Source: Anatilimnocola aggregata (lineage in GTDB: Bacteria; Planctomycetota; Planctomycetia; Pirellulales; Pirellulaceae). From it: a stretch of DNA of 64,000 nucleotides. The notes beneath the pieces were generated by a model. The model saw only the letters and a list, made by a program, of their open reading frames with translations, ran no database searches and was not told the origin of the DNA. How positions within the stretch are numbered: the first letter of the stretch is position 1; each line of letters begins with the position of its first letter. Where the stretch lies: NCBI RefSeq assembly GCF_007747655.1, contig NZ_CP036274.1:1240001-1304000 (forward strand), read 5' to 3'. Of the stretch, positions 1-7,901 are shown one piece after another. A program made the translations under genes and the position numbers.

Positions 1-1
1 C

Positions 2-1000
2 AGTGGCGTGCGCAGCATCAATTGGAAGGCCCACGTCCGCATGATGGCCGCCGCTCAGCCCTTCCTGAGTGGTGCGATCAGCAAGACGGTGAACATGCCA
101 ACCGATGTCACGCCGCAAGACATTGCCGATGCGTACTTCTGGGGTTGGCAGCTCGACCTGAAGGCCCTCGCGATCTATCGTGATGGTTCGAAGCAGAGCC
201 AACCACTCAACACCTCAAGCAGCGAAAAGAAGGAAGCGATCGTCGAGAAGATCGTCTATCAGCCTCGTCGCGAACGATTGCCCGACACCCGTGCTTCGAT
301 CACGCACAAGTTCAACGTCGGCGGTCACGAAGGCTACATCAACGTCGGCCAGTTCCCCGATGGCCGCCCTGGTGAGCTGTTCATCACGATGGCGAAAGAG
401 GGGAGCACCGTTGGCGGCATGATGGACGCCTTCGGCACTTCGATTTCGATCGCACTCCAGTACGGCGTGCCGCTCGAAGCACTGGTCAACAAGTTCTCGC
501 ACATGCGGTTCGAACCGATGGGTCACACGACCAATCCGGACATTCGCATTGCCAAGAGCGTGGTCGACTACATCTTCCGCTGGATGGGAATGCAGTTCCT
601 GGCCGGCTTCCGTGAGGCGAGCCGCGGTGATTACTCCGGCAAGAGCGAGGGTGACGAGACCAAGGCCATTGCTCCTGCTGCACCGGCCGCTGTTGTCACT
701 GCCACCGCCACACCGGCCGTGAAGTCGGTTGCACCTCCTGCTCCGTCGGCCAAAGTGGCCGAAAAGAACGGCGCTAACGGCAATCATCCCCCTGCAGCCA
801 GGCCGAAGATCGATATCGAGATGCTGGAGCGGGCTGGGTTGTCGATGAAGGTCGATGGCAATGGCCCGGCGACGCGCAACGAACAGTTCGCCCGCTTCCA
901 ACTCGATGCACCCAGCTGCGACAACTGCGGCTCGATCACGGTGCGTAATGGCAACTGCTACCTGTGCCACAACTGCGGCAACAGCATGGGCTGTTCGTAA
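2..1000 (+). CDS. nrdJ: B12-dependent ribonucleotide reductase, C-terminal part (5' truncated by window)
   Basis: This is the carboxy-terminal third of a class II (adenosylcobalamin-dependent) ribonucleoside-diphosphate reductase, which makes deoxynucleotides without needing oxygen. The frame is open to the left edge, so the true start lies outside the window; the GTG at 8 is internal. The segment around residues 35-60 (DLKALAIYRDGSKQSQPL) is the end of the barrel domain. It is followed by the conserved NrdJ tail: KFNVGGHEGYINVG, then GSTVGGMMDAFGTSISIALQYG and the NKFSHMRFEP motif. A proline/alanine-rich linker (about residues 220-260) leads to a cysteine-rich end with repeated CxxC (CDNCG, CYLCHNCG), the family's thioredoxin-reducible tail. 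The gene ends in front of a hairpin terminator. Family assignment is firm. Confidence 0.93.
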   Translation, partial: SGVRSINWKAHVRMMAAAQPFLSGAISKTVNMPTDVTPQDIADAYFWGWQLDLKALAIYRDGSKQSQPLNTSSSEKKEAIVEKIVYQPRRERLPDTRASITHKFNVGGHEGYINVGQFPDGRPGELFITMAKEGSTVGGMMDAFGTSISIALQYGVPLEALVNKFSHMRFEPMGHTTNPDIRIAKSVVDYIFRWMGMQFLAGFREASRGDYSGKSEGDETKAIAPAAPAAVVTATATPAVKSVAPPAPSAKVAEKNGANGNHPPAARPKIDIEMLERAGLSMKVDGNGPATRNEQFARFQLDAPSCDNCGSITVRNGNCYLCHNCGNSMGCS

Positions 1001-1032
1001 GCAACTTTGTTCCGGCAGACGACGAAGTGAAA

Positions 1033-1063
1033 ATGCCCGAGACTCAATGTCTCGGGCATCTTT
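1033..1063. terminator. bidirectional intrinsic terminator
   Basis: A perfect 11-bp stem (ATGCCCGAGAC / GTCTCGGGCAT) with a 5-base loop lies between two convergent genes. Reading rightward it is followed by CTTTCT; reading leftward by TTTTCACTT. It can therefore serve both the reductase gene and the leftward TPR gene. Confidence 0.75.
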
Positions 1064-1105
1064 CTGCGCAGATGAAATCAGGCCGCGGAAGAATTGCTTC
1101 GCCGC

Positions 1106-2386
1106 TTATTTTTTCACTTCCACCGTGGCCAGGTAGTTCGCCAGAAACTGCGAAGCGATGATGCCGAGAGGAAACAACCCTTGAACGCTGGAGACCAGGT
1201 CAGAGAGGGGCTTGTTGTTCAGCCCAACGACAAGACTATCGGGGATCATCATCGCGAGGCCGAGCAGCAAGAGTCCGCCCGTACACGCAAACATTGTGTT
1301 GCGCGGCCAGCCGGCTTCAATCAAATAGATGGCAGAGACCGGCAGTGAAAGCAGGCCAAAGACCAGGGCAGAAAGCAAAGGAACTGGATGCCCCGTGACG
1401 AAGAAGGCGACCAGGCTGACAATCGCAATCAGCAGCGTCGTGCCCAGCAGATTCGCCCCTTTTCGCTGATCAACAGAGAGAGCGTGCCGGCCGAAGCGAT
1501 CGAGCCGCAGCATTAAGTTGAACAGGGGATAGGCCAGCCAAGACATCACAGCAAAACTGATCAGCACAGCCAGGATCGGCCAGACGAATGGAGCGAAGTC
1601 CGGATTGTTTCTGGCGAATTGGCCAAGGAAACGCTGGGCCAGGAAGATGCCAATCACAATTCCCCAGCGCGCTTGCGAGGGCAATCTCGCCATCCAAAGG
1701 AAATATTGCAGCATGCCGCGATAGACAAAGTTGCGTGCCTTGAGGGCTTCGATGATGCCCGCGCGGGCGAGTTCCATATCGGGGTCGAGCCTGAGCGTCT
1801 CACGAAAGTGCTCCGCAGCCTTGAGTGGTTCATTCGCATGCAAGCTGGCCCAACCTTGATTGGCGTGAATCCAGGGATCGTCGGGATTGTGACGCAGCGC
1901 GTCTTGAACGGTTTGCGCAGCGCCCGCTCGATCGCCCAGCATCGTCAGGGCCTGCGCGCGAACATTCAGACAGACGAGATTCTCGGGATCAATTGCCAGA
2001 CCGGCATCGGCGGCTTGAACTGCCTCGCGCCAGCGCTCGAGTTGGGTGAAGATCGACGCCTTCAGGCCGAACAGATCAGCGTCATGCGGTTCGATTTGCA
2101 AGGCTGCATCGGCCGCCTTCTCGGCTTCCGGATAACGGCGTCGTTGCAGCAGCACCGCGGCGAGCATGCGATAGCCGATTGATTCGTCGGGAGCCAGATG
2201 AATGGCGTGCGCAGCCTGCTGCTGCGCTTCGTCGTAATGCTCCAGGTTCAGATGGCATTGCGACATCAGCGCATGCGCAACTGCATCGTCGGCGTTCTGG
2301 CCGAGATGCAATTGCAACTCGCCAAGGGCCTGCGCGTAGCGATTCTGTTCGATGAGCACGAGGGCCCGAGATAAGTGCGGCGTCAT
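1106..2386 (-). CDS. TPR-repeat integral membrane protein
   Basis: Residues 1-215 form about six tetratricopeptide repeats (motifs such as A-x-LP-D, YPEAEKAADAALQIEP, LKAAEHFRETLRLDP). The carboxy-terminal half is a membrane domain with roughly five to six hydrophobic helices (from about residue 240, GIVIGIFLAQRFL, to the C-terminus). TPRs mediate protein-protein contacts, so this is probably a membrane-anchored scaffold. Its start codon overlaps the stop of the upstream AAA+ gene by four bases (ATGA), which implies translational coupling and a joint role with that ATPase. No enzymatic motif is visible. The function is unknown. Confidence 0.8.
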   Translation of the reverse strand: MTPHLSRALVLIEQNRYAQALGELQLHLGQNADDAVAHALMSQCHLNLEHYDEAQQQAAHAIHLAPDESIGYRMLAAVLLQRRRYPEAEKAADAALQIEPHDADLFGLKASIFTQLERWREAVQAADAGLAIDPENLVCLNVRAQALTMLGDRAGAAQTVQDALRHNPDDPWIHANQGWASLHANEPLKAAEHFRETLRLDPDMELARAGIIEALKARNFVYRGMLQYFLWMARLPSQARWGIVIGIFLAQRFLGQFARNNPDFAPFVWPILAVLISFAVMSWLAYPLFNLMLRLDRFGRHALSVDQRKGANLLGTTLLIAIVSLVAFFVTGHPVPLLSALVFGLLSLPVSAIYLIEAGWPRNTMFACTGGLLLLGLAMMIPDSLVVGLNNKPLSDLVSSVQGLFPLGIIASQFLANYLATVEVKK

Positions 2387-3723
2387 TGCAGCTTCATGTA
2401 TTTGAGGACGTCATCGTAGAGACCGCCTTGGTTGGCGTAGAGCGCGTGATTGCGTGCGGTAGAAAACCATTCCTTGGTCGTCGAACGTTGCTTGGGTGCC
2501 GCGGCCAGCAGATCGGCCGTTGTCAGTGGTTTTGGCATTCCAGCTTTCAAAGCCTCTTGCAATTTCGCTTCGATGGCCAGATCGACGACTGCTTTCAAAT
2601 CAGCACCGGAGAACTGTTCACACTTCTTGGCGATGGACAGGAAGTCGATCCGGTCGCAAGGCTTGCCCCGCAGCAGGATTTCGAGGATCGCAGCGCGGGC
2701 GGCGAGATCAGGTGGCGGTACGAAAAGGATGCGATCGAAGCGACCCGGGCGGCGAAAAGCGGGATCGATATGCCAAGGAGAATTAGTCGCCGCGAGAATC
2801 AACACACCTTCATTCGTGGCATCGATGCCATCCATTTCGGAAAGAAACTGGTTGGTCAGTTGGCGGCCAGCCGAGTGCTTGAGATCGCTGCGACGGGCAC
2901 CGAGTGCGTCGACTTCATCAAAGAAGAGGACGCACGGTTTGTTGTCACGTGCATTGGCGAATACTTCGTGCAGGTTGCGCTCGCTGCTGCCAATCCACAT
3001 TTCGAGCACATCGTTGATGCCGACCGAAAGAAACCCGGCAGAAATCTCTCCGGCCGTTGCGCGAGCCAGATGAGTCTTGCCGCAACCTGGCGGGCCGTAC
3101 ATCAAAATCCCGCCCCCGATGGGCTTGCCATACGCGCGATACAAGTCGGGATGATTGAGCGGGTGAATGATCTTTAGTCGAATCTCTTCCTTAAGTGCAT
3201 CCATGCCGCCGACATCCTGAAACTTCACCTGTGGGCGTTCGATCGGCACGTTGCCTCCGCCGCCCGTCGGTTCGGCCATCTCACGCAGTCGACCTTCGAC
3301 CACTTCGGATTCTTCAAAGCCGGGACCGATACCCAACTTCTCGTCGAGGTCTTCCTCGCGAAGTGAGGCATCTTCTTCGATGGCCAATTTGTACTGGGCA
3401 ACCGCGTTGGGAATATCCCCCTGACGAAACATCAGCCGGGCATACAACACCCGAGCTTGGGGCGGGCAGGAATTTCCCTTGAGCATGTCCTCGACGATGA
3501 CGAGCGCAGCGCTGGTCTTCTGCTGTTCGAGAAAACAGCGAGCCAGCCCCAATCGAGATTCAGTATTGTGCGGCTCGCGTGCAAGCAGTTCTTTGTATTC
3601 AGTCTCGGCTTCACTCATGCGCCCCGCTTGCAGCAAACTGTCGGCGAGATGCCGGCGCAAGGGAAGATTATCGGGCGAGAGTTTGAGCGCTTCACGAAGT
3701 GCGGCAAAAGGATCAGCGGGCAT
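2383..3723 (-). CDS. TPR-AAA+ ATPase (Cdc48/FtsH-type AAA domain)
   Basis: The protein is 446 aa if started at the ATG at 3723; the open frame extends to 3825 but the extra 34 residues look non-domain. Residues 1-125 are TPR-like (AEAEYKELLAREPHNTES and similar). The rest is one AAA module of the classical clade: VGGMDALKEEI at the amino end, Walker A GPPGCGKTH, pore-loop MWIGSSERN, Walker B VLFFDEVDAL, sensor AATNSP, and arginine finger in RRPGRFDR. Such ATPases unfold or remodel protein complexes. There is no protease domain, so it is not FtsH. The stop overlaps the start of the TPR membrane gene by four bases; the two probably act as a unit, perhaps with the membrane TPR protein as docking partner (inference). 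Confidence 0.87.
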   Translation of the reverse strand: MPADPFAALREALKLSPDNLPLRRHLADSLLQAGRMSEAETEYKELLAREPHNTESRLGLARCFLEQQKTSAALVIVEDMLKGNSCPPQARVLYARLMFRQGDIPNAVAQYKLAIEEDASLREEDLDEKLGIGPGFEESEVVEGRLREMAEPTGGGGNVPIERPQVKFQDVGGMDALKEEIRLKIIHPLNHPDLYRAYGKPIGGGILMYGPPGCGKTHLARATAGEISAGFLSVGINDVLEMWIGSSERNLHEVFANARDNKPCVLFFDEVDALGARRSDLKHSAGRQLTNQFLSEMDGIDATNEGVLILAATNSPWHIDPAFRRPGRFDRILFVPPPDLAARAAILEILLRGKPCDRIDFLSIAKKCEQFSGADLKAVVDLAIEAKLQEALKAGMPKPLTTADLLAAAPKQRSTTKEWFSTARNHALYANQGGLYDDVLKYMKLQ

Positions 3724-3960
3724 AAAAGAGAACTCGACCAGAGAATTTGCAGTCGGGATGTGCTTTAGGATATCAAGTTCGGGGGGAGATGTGGCATCGA
3801 TCTCTGTCTCACACCAAATAGACATGTCCTGATGATCGTAGAACTTTGGTTCGAGAACTTGCCATGAAGTGGTGAAGCGAGCAACAATCTAGCTCACACC
3901 AGCAGCGCGATTCAGGCTGCGACTATCATCCCCACCTTACCCCCGGTCTGGAACATCTGG

Positions 3961-5118
3961 ATGTCACCTGCCAGCTTTGGTCGTCATTCGTGGCAACCTC
4001 GACTCGCCTTATATGCGATCGTTGTGGCTAGTCTCGCGTGCGGCGTGCGACGAGGAGCAACTGCCGAGCCGGCAGAATTCCTGGAGCAGATCAATCTAAA
4101 TTTTGCCGCGTGGGATCAGGACAGCGATGGCGTGCTGTCGGTTCCGGAAATTGATACTGCCTCGGCCGATGCCAAAGTCACCGGCAAAGCAGCCGCGGCG
4201 CTCGCGGCGCTCAAGCGGGCCTCGCGAGTGGCGAAATACAAATCGCCCCTAATGAACAAGGCCAACATCGAAGCTTTTGCCACCGGCAAACCTGCCGACG
4301 ACAAACCCAACTTGACCAGCATGTATGGCCAAGGAGTCAGCCGACTCAATAAGCTGACAAAACGCGAACTTTTTCCCGATGGTCTGCCGCGGCTCGATAC
4401 GGTCCATCAAGGGAGACTCGGAAATTGTTATTGCCTGGCACCTCTCGGGGCGGTGCTGCATCGCAATCCGCAGCAGGTGATGGCGATGTTCACGCGATTA
4501 GATGATGGCAACTATCGCGTGACGCTCGGCAAGAATGCAGTCACCATCGCGCTACCGACCGATACTGAAATTGCGCGAACTGCCACGAACGAAGATGCCG
4601 GGATCTGGGTAAACATGTACGAAAAGGCGCTCGGCACACTGCGCAACGATGCGAAGCCAGCAGCTGATCGAGCGGGGTTGCCGATCGATGCTTTAGCCCG
4701 AGGCGGATCGGCAGGCACCATACTCGCGTACATCACTGGGAATGAAATTACCCGCTTCTCATTCAGGTTCGCCAAGGACGAAGCGGTTACTGAGGACGAA
4801 CGGAAGGCGAAACTCGCCGAACTTCGAGAACAGTTGATCGCCGCTGTGCGCGAGAAACGAGTGATGACGTGCGGCACCCTGAAGCCGACGATGCCGGGGA
4901 TCACTGGCAATCACGCCTATGCTGTTCTCGGGTATGATGCCAAGTTCGACGCAGTGAAAATCTGGAATCCTTACGGCAACGACTTCACGCCAAAGGGAGA
5001 GCCGGGTCCAACCGCTGGCTATCCGCGGAAACAGGGCGTGATGGAAATACCATTGAACGACTTCGTGAAGCAATTCAGCAGTATGTCGTTTGAGGTTACT
5101 CAAGTATCTGCCCAGTGA
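3961..5118 (+). CDS. secreted calpain-like (C2) cysteine protease with EF-hand
   Basis: The protein has 385 aa. A hydrophobic stretch near residues 14-28, ending around GATAEP, looks like a signal peptide. An EF-hand calcium loop follows directly: D52-Q-D-S-D-G-V-L-S-V-P-E63 has acidic residues at positions 1, 3, 5 and 12. The calpain core then shows HQGRLGNCYCLAPLG with nucleophile C156 preceded by the oxyanion-hole Gln, GNHAYAVLGYD with H318, and KIWNPYGND with N336. The complete Cys-His-Asn triad in this order is diagnostic of the calpain fold, so the enzyme should be active. Calcium binding could control it, as in eukaryotic calpains, though here the EF-hand is N-terminal. The target is unknown. 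It is transcribed divergently from the AAA+ gene. Confidence 0.85.
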   Translation: MSPASFGRHSWQPRLALYAIVVASLACGVRRGATAEPAEFLEQINLNFAAWDQDSDGVLSVPEIDTASADAKVTGKAAAALAALKRASRVAKYKSPLMNKANIEAFATGKPADDKPNLTSMYGQGVSRLNKLTKRELFPDGLPRLDTVHQGRLGNCYCLAPLGAVLHRNPQQVMAMFTRLDDGNYRVTLGKNAVTIALPTDTEIARTATNEDAGIWVNMYEKALGTLRNDAKPAADRAGLPIDALARGGSAGTILAYITGNEITRFSFRFAKDEAVTEDERKAKLAELREQLIAAVREKRVMTCGTLKPTMPGITGNHAYAVLGYDAKFDAVKIWNPYGNDFTPKGEPGPTAGYPRKQGVMEIPLNDFVKQFSSMSFEVTQVSAQ

Positions 5119-5166
5119 CGGCAGTTGAGCTAAAATGTTGAAGATAGATTCTTTCACGAGAGATTC

Positions 5167-5661
5167 ATGACCAACGCAGTTCTCCTCCGCATCACTGGTG
5201 AAGTCGCAAAACCCTGTGAATTGACGTTCGCTGACTTGGCTGCGGTCGACGCTATGCATCAGATTGCCGATGTCAGTCCGCTGGCTGGGGGTCGCGCGGG
5301 TACGGCGATTACGCTGGAAGGTCTACTGCAAGTGGCCCAAGCCAAGTCATCAGCAAAGTATCTGGGGCTGCATTCGCAGACCGATAACTTTCATGCGAGC
5401 ATTCCGCTGGATGGTGTGCGATCCAAAGCGTTTCTCATTTATCAGCTGAATGGCGAACCGCTGTCACTCAAGGCTGGTGGGCCGTGCCGGTTCTTTGTGC
5501 CCGATCATTTGGCCTGTCGTTCGGCAGAGATCGATGAGTGTGCGAACGTCAAGTTCGTCGACACGCTCGAACTGACGGCTGCCAAAGGGCACGATAATCG
5601 TCCGCACGACGATGCCGCGCATGCTCAGTTGCACGCCAACGAAAAATCTCACCAGCAGTAA
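5167..5661 (+). CDS. molybdopterin-oxidoreductase-fold small protein
   Basis: The protein has 164 aa and resembles the molybdopterin-binding domain of the sulfite oxidase/MsrP/YedY family: GEVAKPCELTFADLAAV at the start, AGTAITLEGLLQVAQ, YLGLHSQTDNFHASIPLDGV, LNGEPLSLKAGGPCRFFVP and VKFVDTLEL. In active members a cysteine that ligates molybdenum sits in the strand before the G-x-x-L-x-x-LL segment. Here that stretch reads HQIADVSPLAGG with no cysteine. There is no signal peptide and the C-terminal tail is His/Asp rich. The protein may be a cofactor-binding relic or a non-redox version. It lies 48 bases after the protease gene and 20 bases before the phosphatase gene. Confidence 0.72.
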   Translation: MTNAVLLRITGEVAKPCELTFADLAAVDAMHQIADVSPLAGGRAGTAITLEGLLQVAQAKSSAKYLGLHSQTDNFHASIPLDGVRSKAFLIYQLNGEPLSLKAGGPCRFFVPDHLACRSAEIDECANVKFVDTLELTAAKGHDNRPHDDAAHAQLHANEKSHQQ

Positions 5662-5681
5662 TCGCCGGGCCAGGAAGTTTC

Positions 5682-6338
5682 ATGCAGCCCCGGGCGATCT
5701 TCTTCGATTTTGATTTCACCTTGGCCGAATCTTCGGTCGCGACGATTGAGTGCGCGAATCATGCGCTGGTGGAGCTTGGCCTGCCGGCTGTCGACCGCGA
5801 AGCCATTCGCCGCTGCGTGGCGTTTCCATTGCCTGAAGTGTTTGCTCGCCTAACGGGAATTGAAGATCCGCAGATTGGTGCCCGCTTTTGTGAGGCTTAC
5901 ATTCGTCGTGCTGACCAGGTGACGGCTCAACTGACAACACTCTTCCCCGGTGTAGAAAAAACCCTGCGTGGTCTACGGCAGAGCGGCTATCGGTTGGGCA
6001 TCGTCAGTACGAAGTATCGCTATCGGATTCAGTCGATTCTGTCGCATCTCGGTGCGCATGACCTGGTCGATGTCATCGTCGGCGGCGAAGATGTTCGCCA
6101 GCATAAGCCCGCACCGGAGCCTCTGTGGCGGGCCCTCTCGCGCTGGCAATTGGCACCCGACGAAGCGCTCTATTGCGGCGACCATCCGGTCGATGCTCAG
6201 GCGGCTGAAGCCGCCGAAGTTCCATTTGTGGCGGTGCTCAGCGGGCCTTCGCTGATCGCAGAGTTTGACGGCTTTCCACGCCGAGCCGTGTTGCAGTCAG
6301 TGACTCAACTGCCGGCTTGGCTGGGCGTGATGGAATGA
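5682..6338 (+). CDS. HAD-superfamily hydrolase (phosphoglycolate phosphatase/beta-phosphoglucomutase-like)
   Basis: The protein has 218 aa with all four HAD motifs: motif I FFDFDFTLAE (nucleophile D9, acid/base D11), motif II GIVSTKYR (the Ser/Thr), motif III around QHKPAPEP (the Lys), and motif IV YCGDHPVDAQAA (the acidic metal ligands). The segment between motifs I and II is a helical C1 cap, as in Gph and pyrophosphatase PpaX. It is predicted to be a cytoplasmic phosphatase acting on small phosphorylated metabolites; the substrate cannot be read from sequence. It follows the molybdopterin-fold gene by 20 bases, so the two may be cotranscribed. Confidence 0.87.
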   Translation: MQPRAIFFDFDFTLAESSVATIECANHALVELGLPAVDREAIRRCVAFPLPEVFARLTGIEDPQIGARFCEAYIRRADQVTAQLTTLFPGVEKTLRGLRQSGYRLGIVSTKYRYRIQSILSHLGAHDLVDVIVGGEDVRQHKPAPEPLWRALSRWQLAPDEALYCGDHPVDAQAAEAAEVPFVAVLSGPSLIAEFDGFPRRAVLQSVTQLPAWLGVME

Positions 6339-6429
6339 CGTCGCATGAGTCAAACTTGATTGCTACGGCTATTCAGACTATTTTGCCGATGCAACTTCGC
6401 TTTCTCTCCCTCCCGTAAAACATGTGTCA

Positions 6430-7437
6430 ATGAACAAGTCCCACCCCAACGGTTGCACTTCGTCGCGATCCTCGCGTTCAGCATTCACATTGGTGGAACT
6501 GCTCGTGGTCATCGCGATCATTGGGGTGCTGGTGGCGCTGCTCTTGCCGGCGGTGCAGGCCGCACGCGAAGCAGCACGGCGGACTCAGTGCGCGAATAAT
6601 CTTCATCAAACCGGGCTAGCGCTCGCAAGCTATGAATCGTCGCACAAAGTGTTTCCCTGCGGCGGCCTGTACGGTCGCGGTAATGGCTACGGCCATTCGT
6701 GGTGGGTGCGAATCCTGCCCTATGCCGAAGAGACAGCTGTTTACGACAAGTTCGATCAGTTCGGCAACTCCTCTGGCTACACCGGCTGGCTGGGGGGCGG
6801 CACTCACAACGGCAACGCGGTCAATCGAGATTTGCTCCGTAAGAAAGACTTCAAGTTTATGTTTTGCCCGTCGAGCAATCTGCCTCGCTTTGTTTTGAAA
6901 GTGGCACCGCATGATGCCAATGTAATGAGCGCAACATACGCCGGCATTTCCGGCGCAACAAATCACGATTCTGCGACTAATAAGTCATCGGCGGGGGGCG
7001 CTGATGGCCGCATTTGTTCGGGTGGCGTTCTGAACAATTTCTTGGCGGTGAAGGCAGCCGAAGTGACCGATGGCCTCAGCAATACGATTTCGGTCGGCGA
7101 GCAGTCCGATTTCTGCCGCGATAGTAGTAACCCGCGCGTCGACTGCCGCAGCGATTGTGGTCATGGCTTTTGCATGGGGCCCGGCGGCGATGGTTGGCAA
7201 CGGCTGTTCAACATTACTTGTGTCGTTCACAGGCTAAACGAAAAATCGGCGCTCGCGCTGGGCGTGCCGGGCAACTGCGGCCCGAATCGGGCCATTCAAT
7301 CGACACATCCCGGCGGGGCGATGGTGCTGTTCGCAGACGGCGCGACCAAATTCCTGCGTGAGGGAATCGATACGACGACGATCCTCTACAATCTGGCCAA
7401 TCGCGACGATGGCAACACGCAGCTGAATTACGAATAA
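6430..7437 (+). CDS. DUF1559 type II pseudopilin-like protein (H-x9-DG family)
   Basis: About 335 aa from the ATG at 6430; a GTG six bases upstream is an alternative start. The N-terminus carries a type IV prepilin signal, [16 protein letters not shown], with the Glu at +5, continuing into the planctomycete DUF1559 hallmark [14 protein letters not shown]. The C-terminus has the family's H-x9-DG motif ([12 protein letters not shown]) and the end phrase NRDDG. Planctomycete genomes encode many of these proteins, and their role (surface filaments or secretion pseudopilins) is not settled. Its stop shares one base with the start of the next lipoprotein gene, so the pair is coupled. A similar pseudopilin/lipoprotein pair lies at 60021-61461. 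Confidence 0.9.
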   Translation: MNKSHPNGCTSSRSSRSAFTLVELLVVIAIIGVLVALLLPAVQAAREAARRTQCANNLHQTGLALASYESSHKVFPCGGLYGRGNGYGHSWWVRILPYAEETAVYDKFDQFGNSSGYTGWLGGGTHNGNAVNRDLLRKKDFKFMFCPSSNLPRFVLKVAPHDANVMSATYAGISGATNHDSATNKSSAGGADGRICSGGVLNNFLAVKAAEVTDGLSNTISVGEQSDFCRDSSNPRVDCRSDCGHGFCMGPGGDGWQRLFNITCVVHRLNEKSALALGVPGNCGPNRAIQSTHPGGAMVLFADGATKFLREGIDTTTILYNLANRDDGNTQLNYE

Positions 7438-7892
7438 TGAATAACTCTATCGAATTTAAAGCGATTTCGTTTCGCTGGGCGAGCGTCTTCATTCTGGTCG
7501 CAGCGTTGAACGGCGGTTGCCAGCGTGGCGAAGTGCTGGGGCCGGTGAGTGGCGTTGTCACCTTTGACGGTGAACCCGTGCCGGGGGCGATGCTGATCTT
7601 CCAAAACAATGCCCAGGGCGTGCATATGATGGCGCGGGCCGATGAGAACGGCCGGTACGAAGTACTGATGGCCAATGGTGCCGGCCTACCACCGGGTGAA
7701 TATCAGGTGGCCGTCAGTCCGCCGATTCAGGATCATCCGCTGGGGCCGATTACTGCGCCACCTCCCGGCGCCAATATCTATCCGAATATTCCAGACCGCT
7801 ACCGGGATGTGAAAACAAGCAAACTGAAGTTGCAAGTTACCGAGCAGGCCAACACGCTCGATGTGAACATGACCGCGAACGAAGCTCCCTGA
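7437..7892 (+). CDS. small lipoprotein, carboxypeptidase-regulatory-like domain
   Basis: The protein has 151 aa. A lipoprotein signal ends with lipobox LNGGC at Cys28. The mature part begins VSGVVTFDGEPVPGAMLIFQN, an Ig-like carboxypeptidase regulatory-like beta-sandwich common in planctomycete lipoproteins, and ends in a VTEQANTLDVNMT strand. It probably sits on a membrane facing the periplasm. The start codon overlaps the stop codon of the DUF1559 gene by one base (TAATG), so the two are translated together and may function together. No catalytic residues are visible. Confidence 0.82.
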   Translation: MNNSIEFKAISFRWASVFILVAALNGGCQRGEVLGPVSGVVTFDGEPVPGAMLIFQNNAQGVHMMARADENGRYEVLMANGAGLPPGEYQVAVSPPIQDHPLGPITAPPPGANIYPNIPDRYRDVKTSKLKLQVTEQANTLDVNMTANEAP

Positions 7893-7901
7893 AAGCCCGC
7901 C

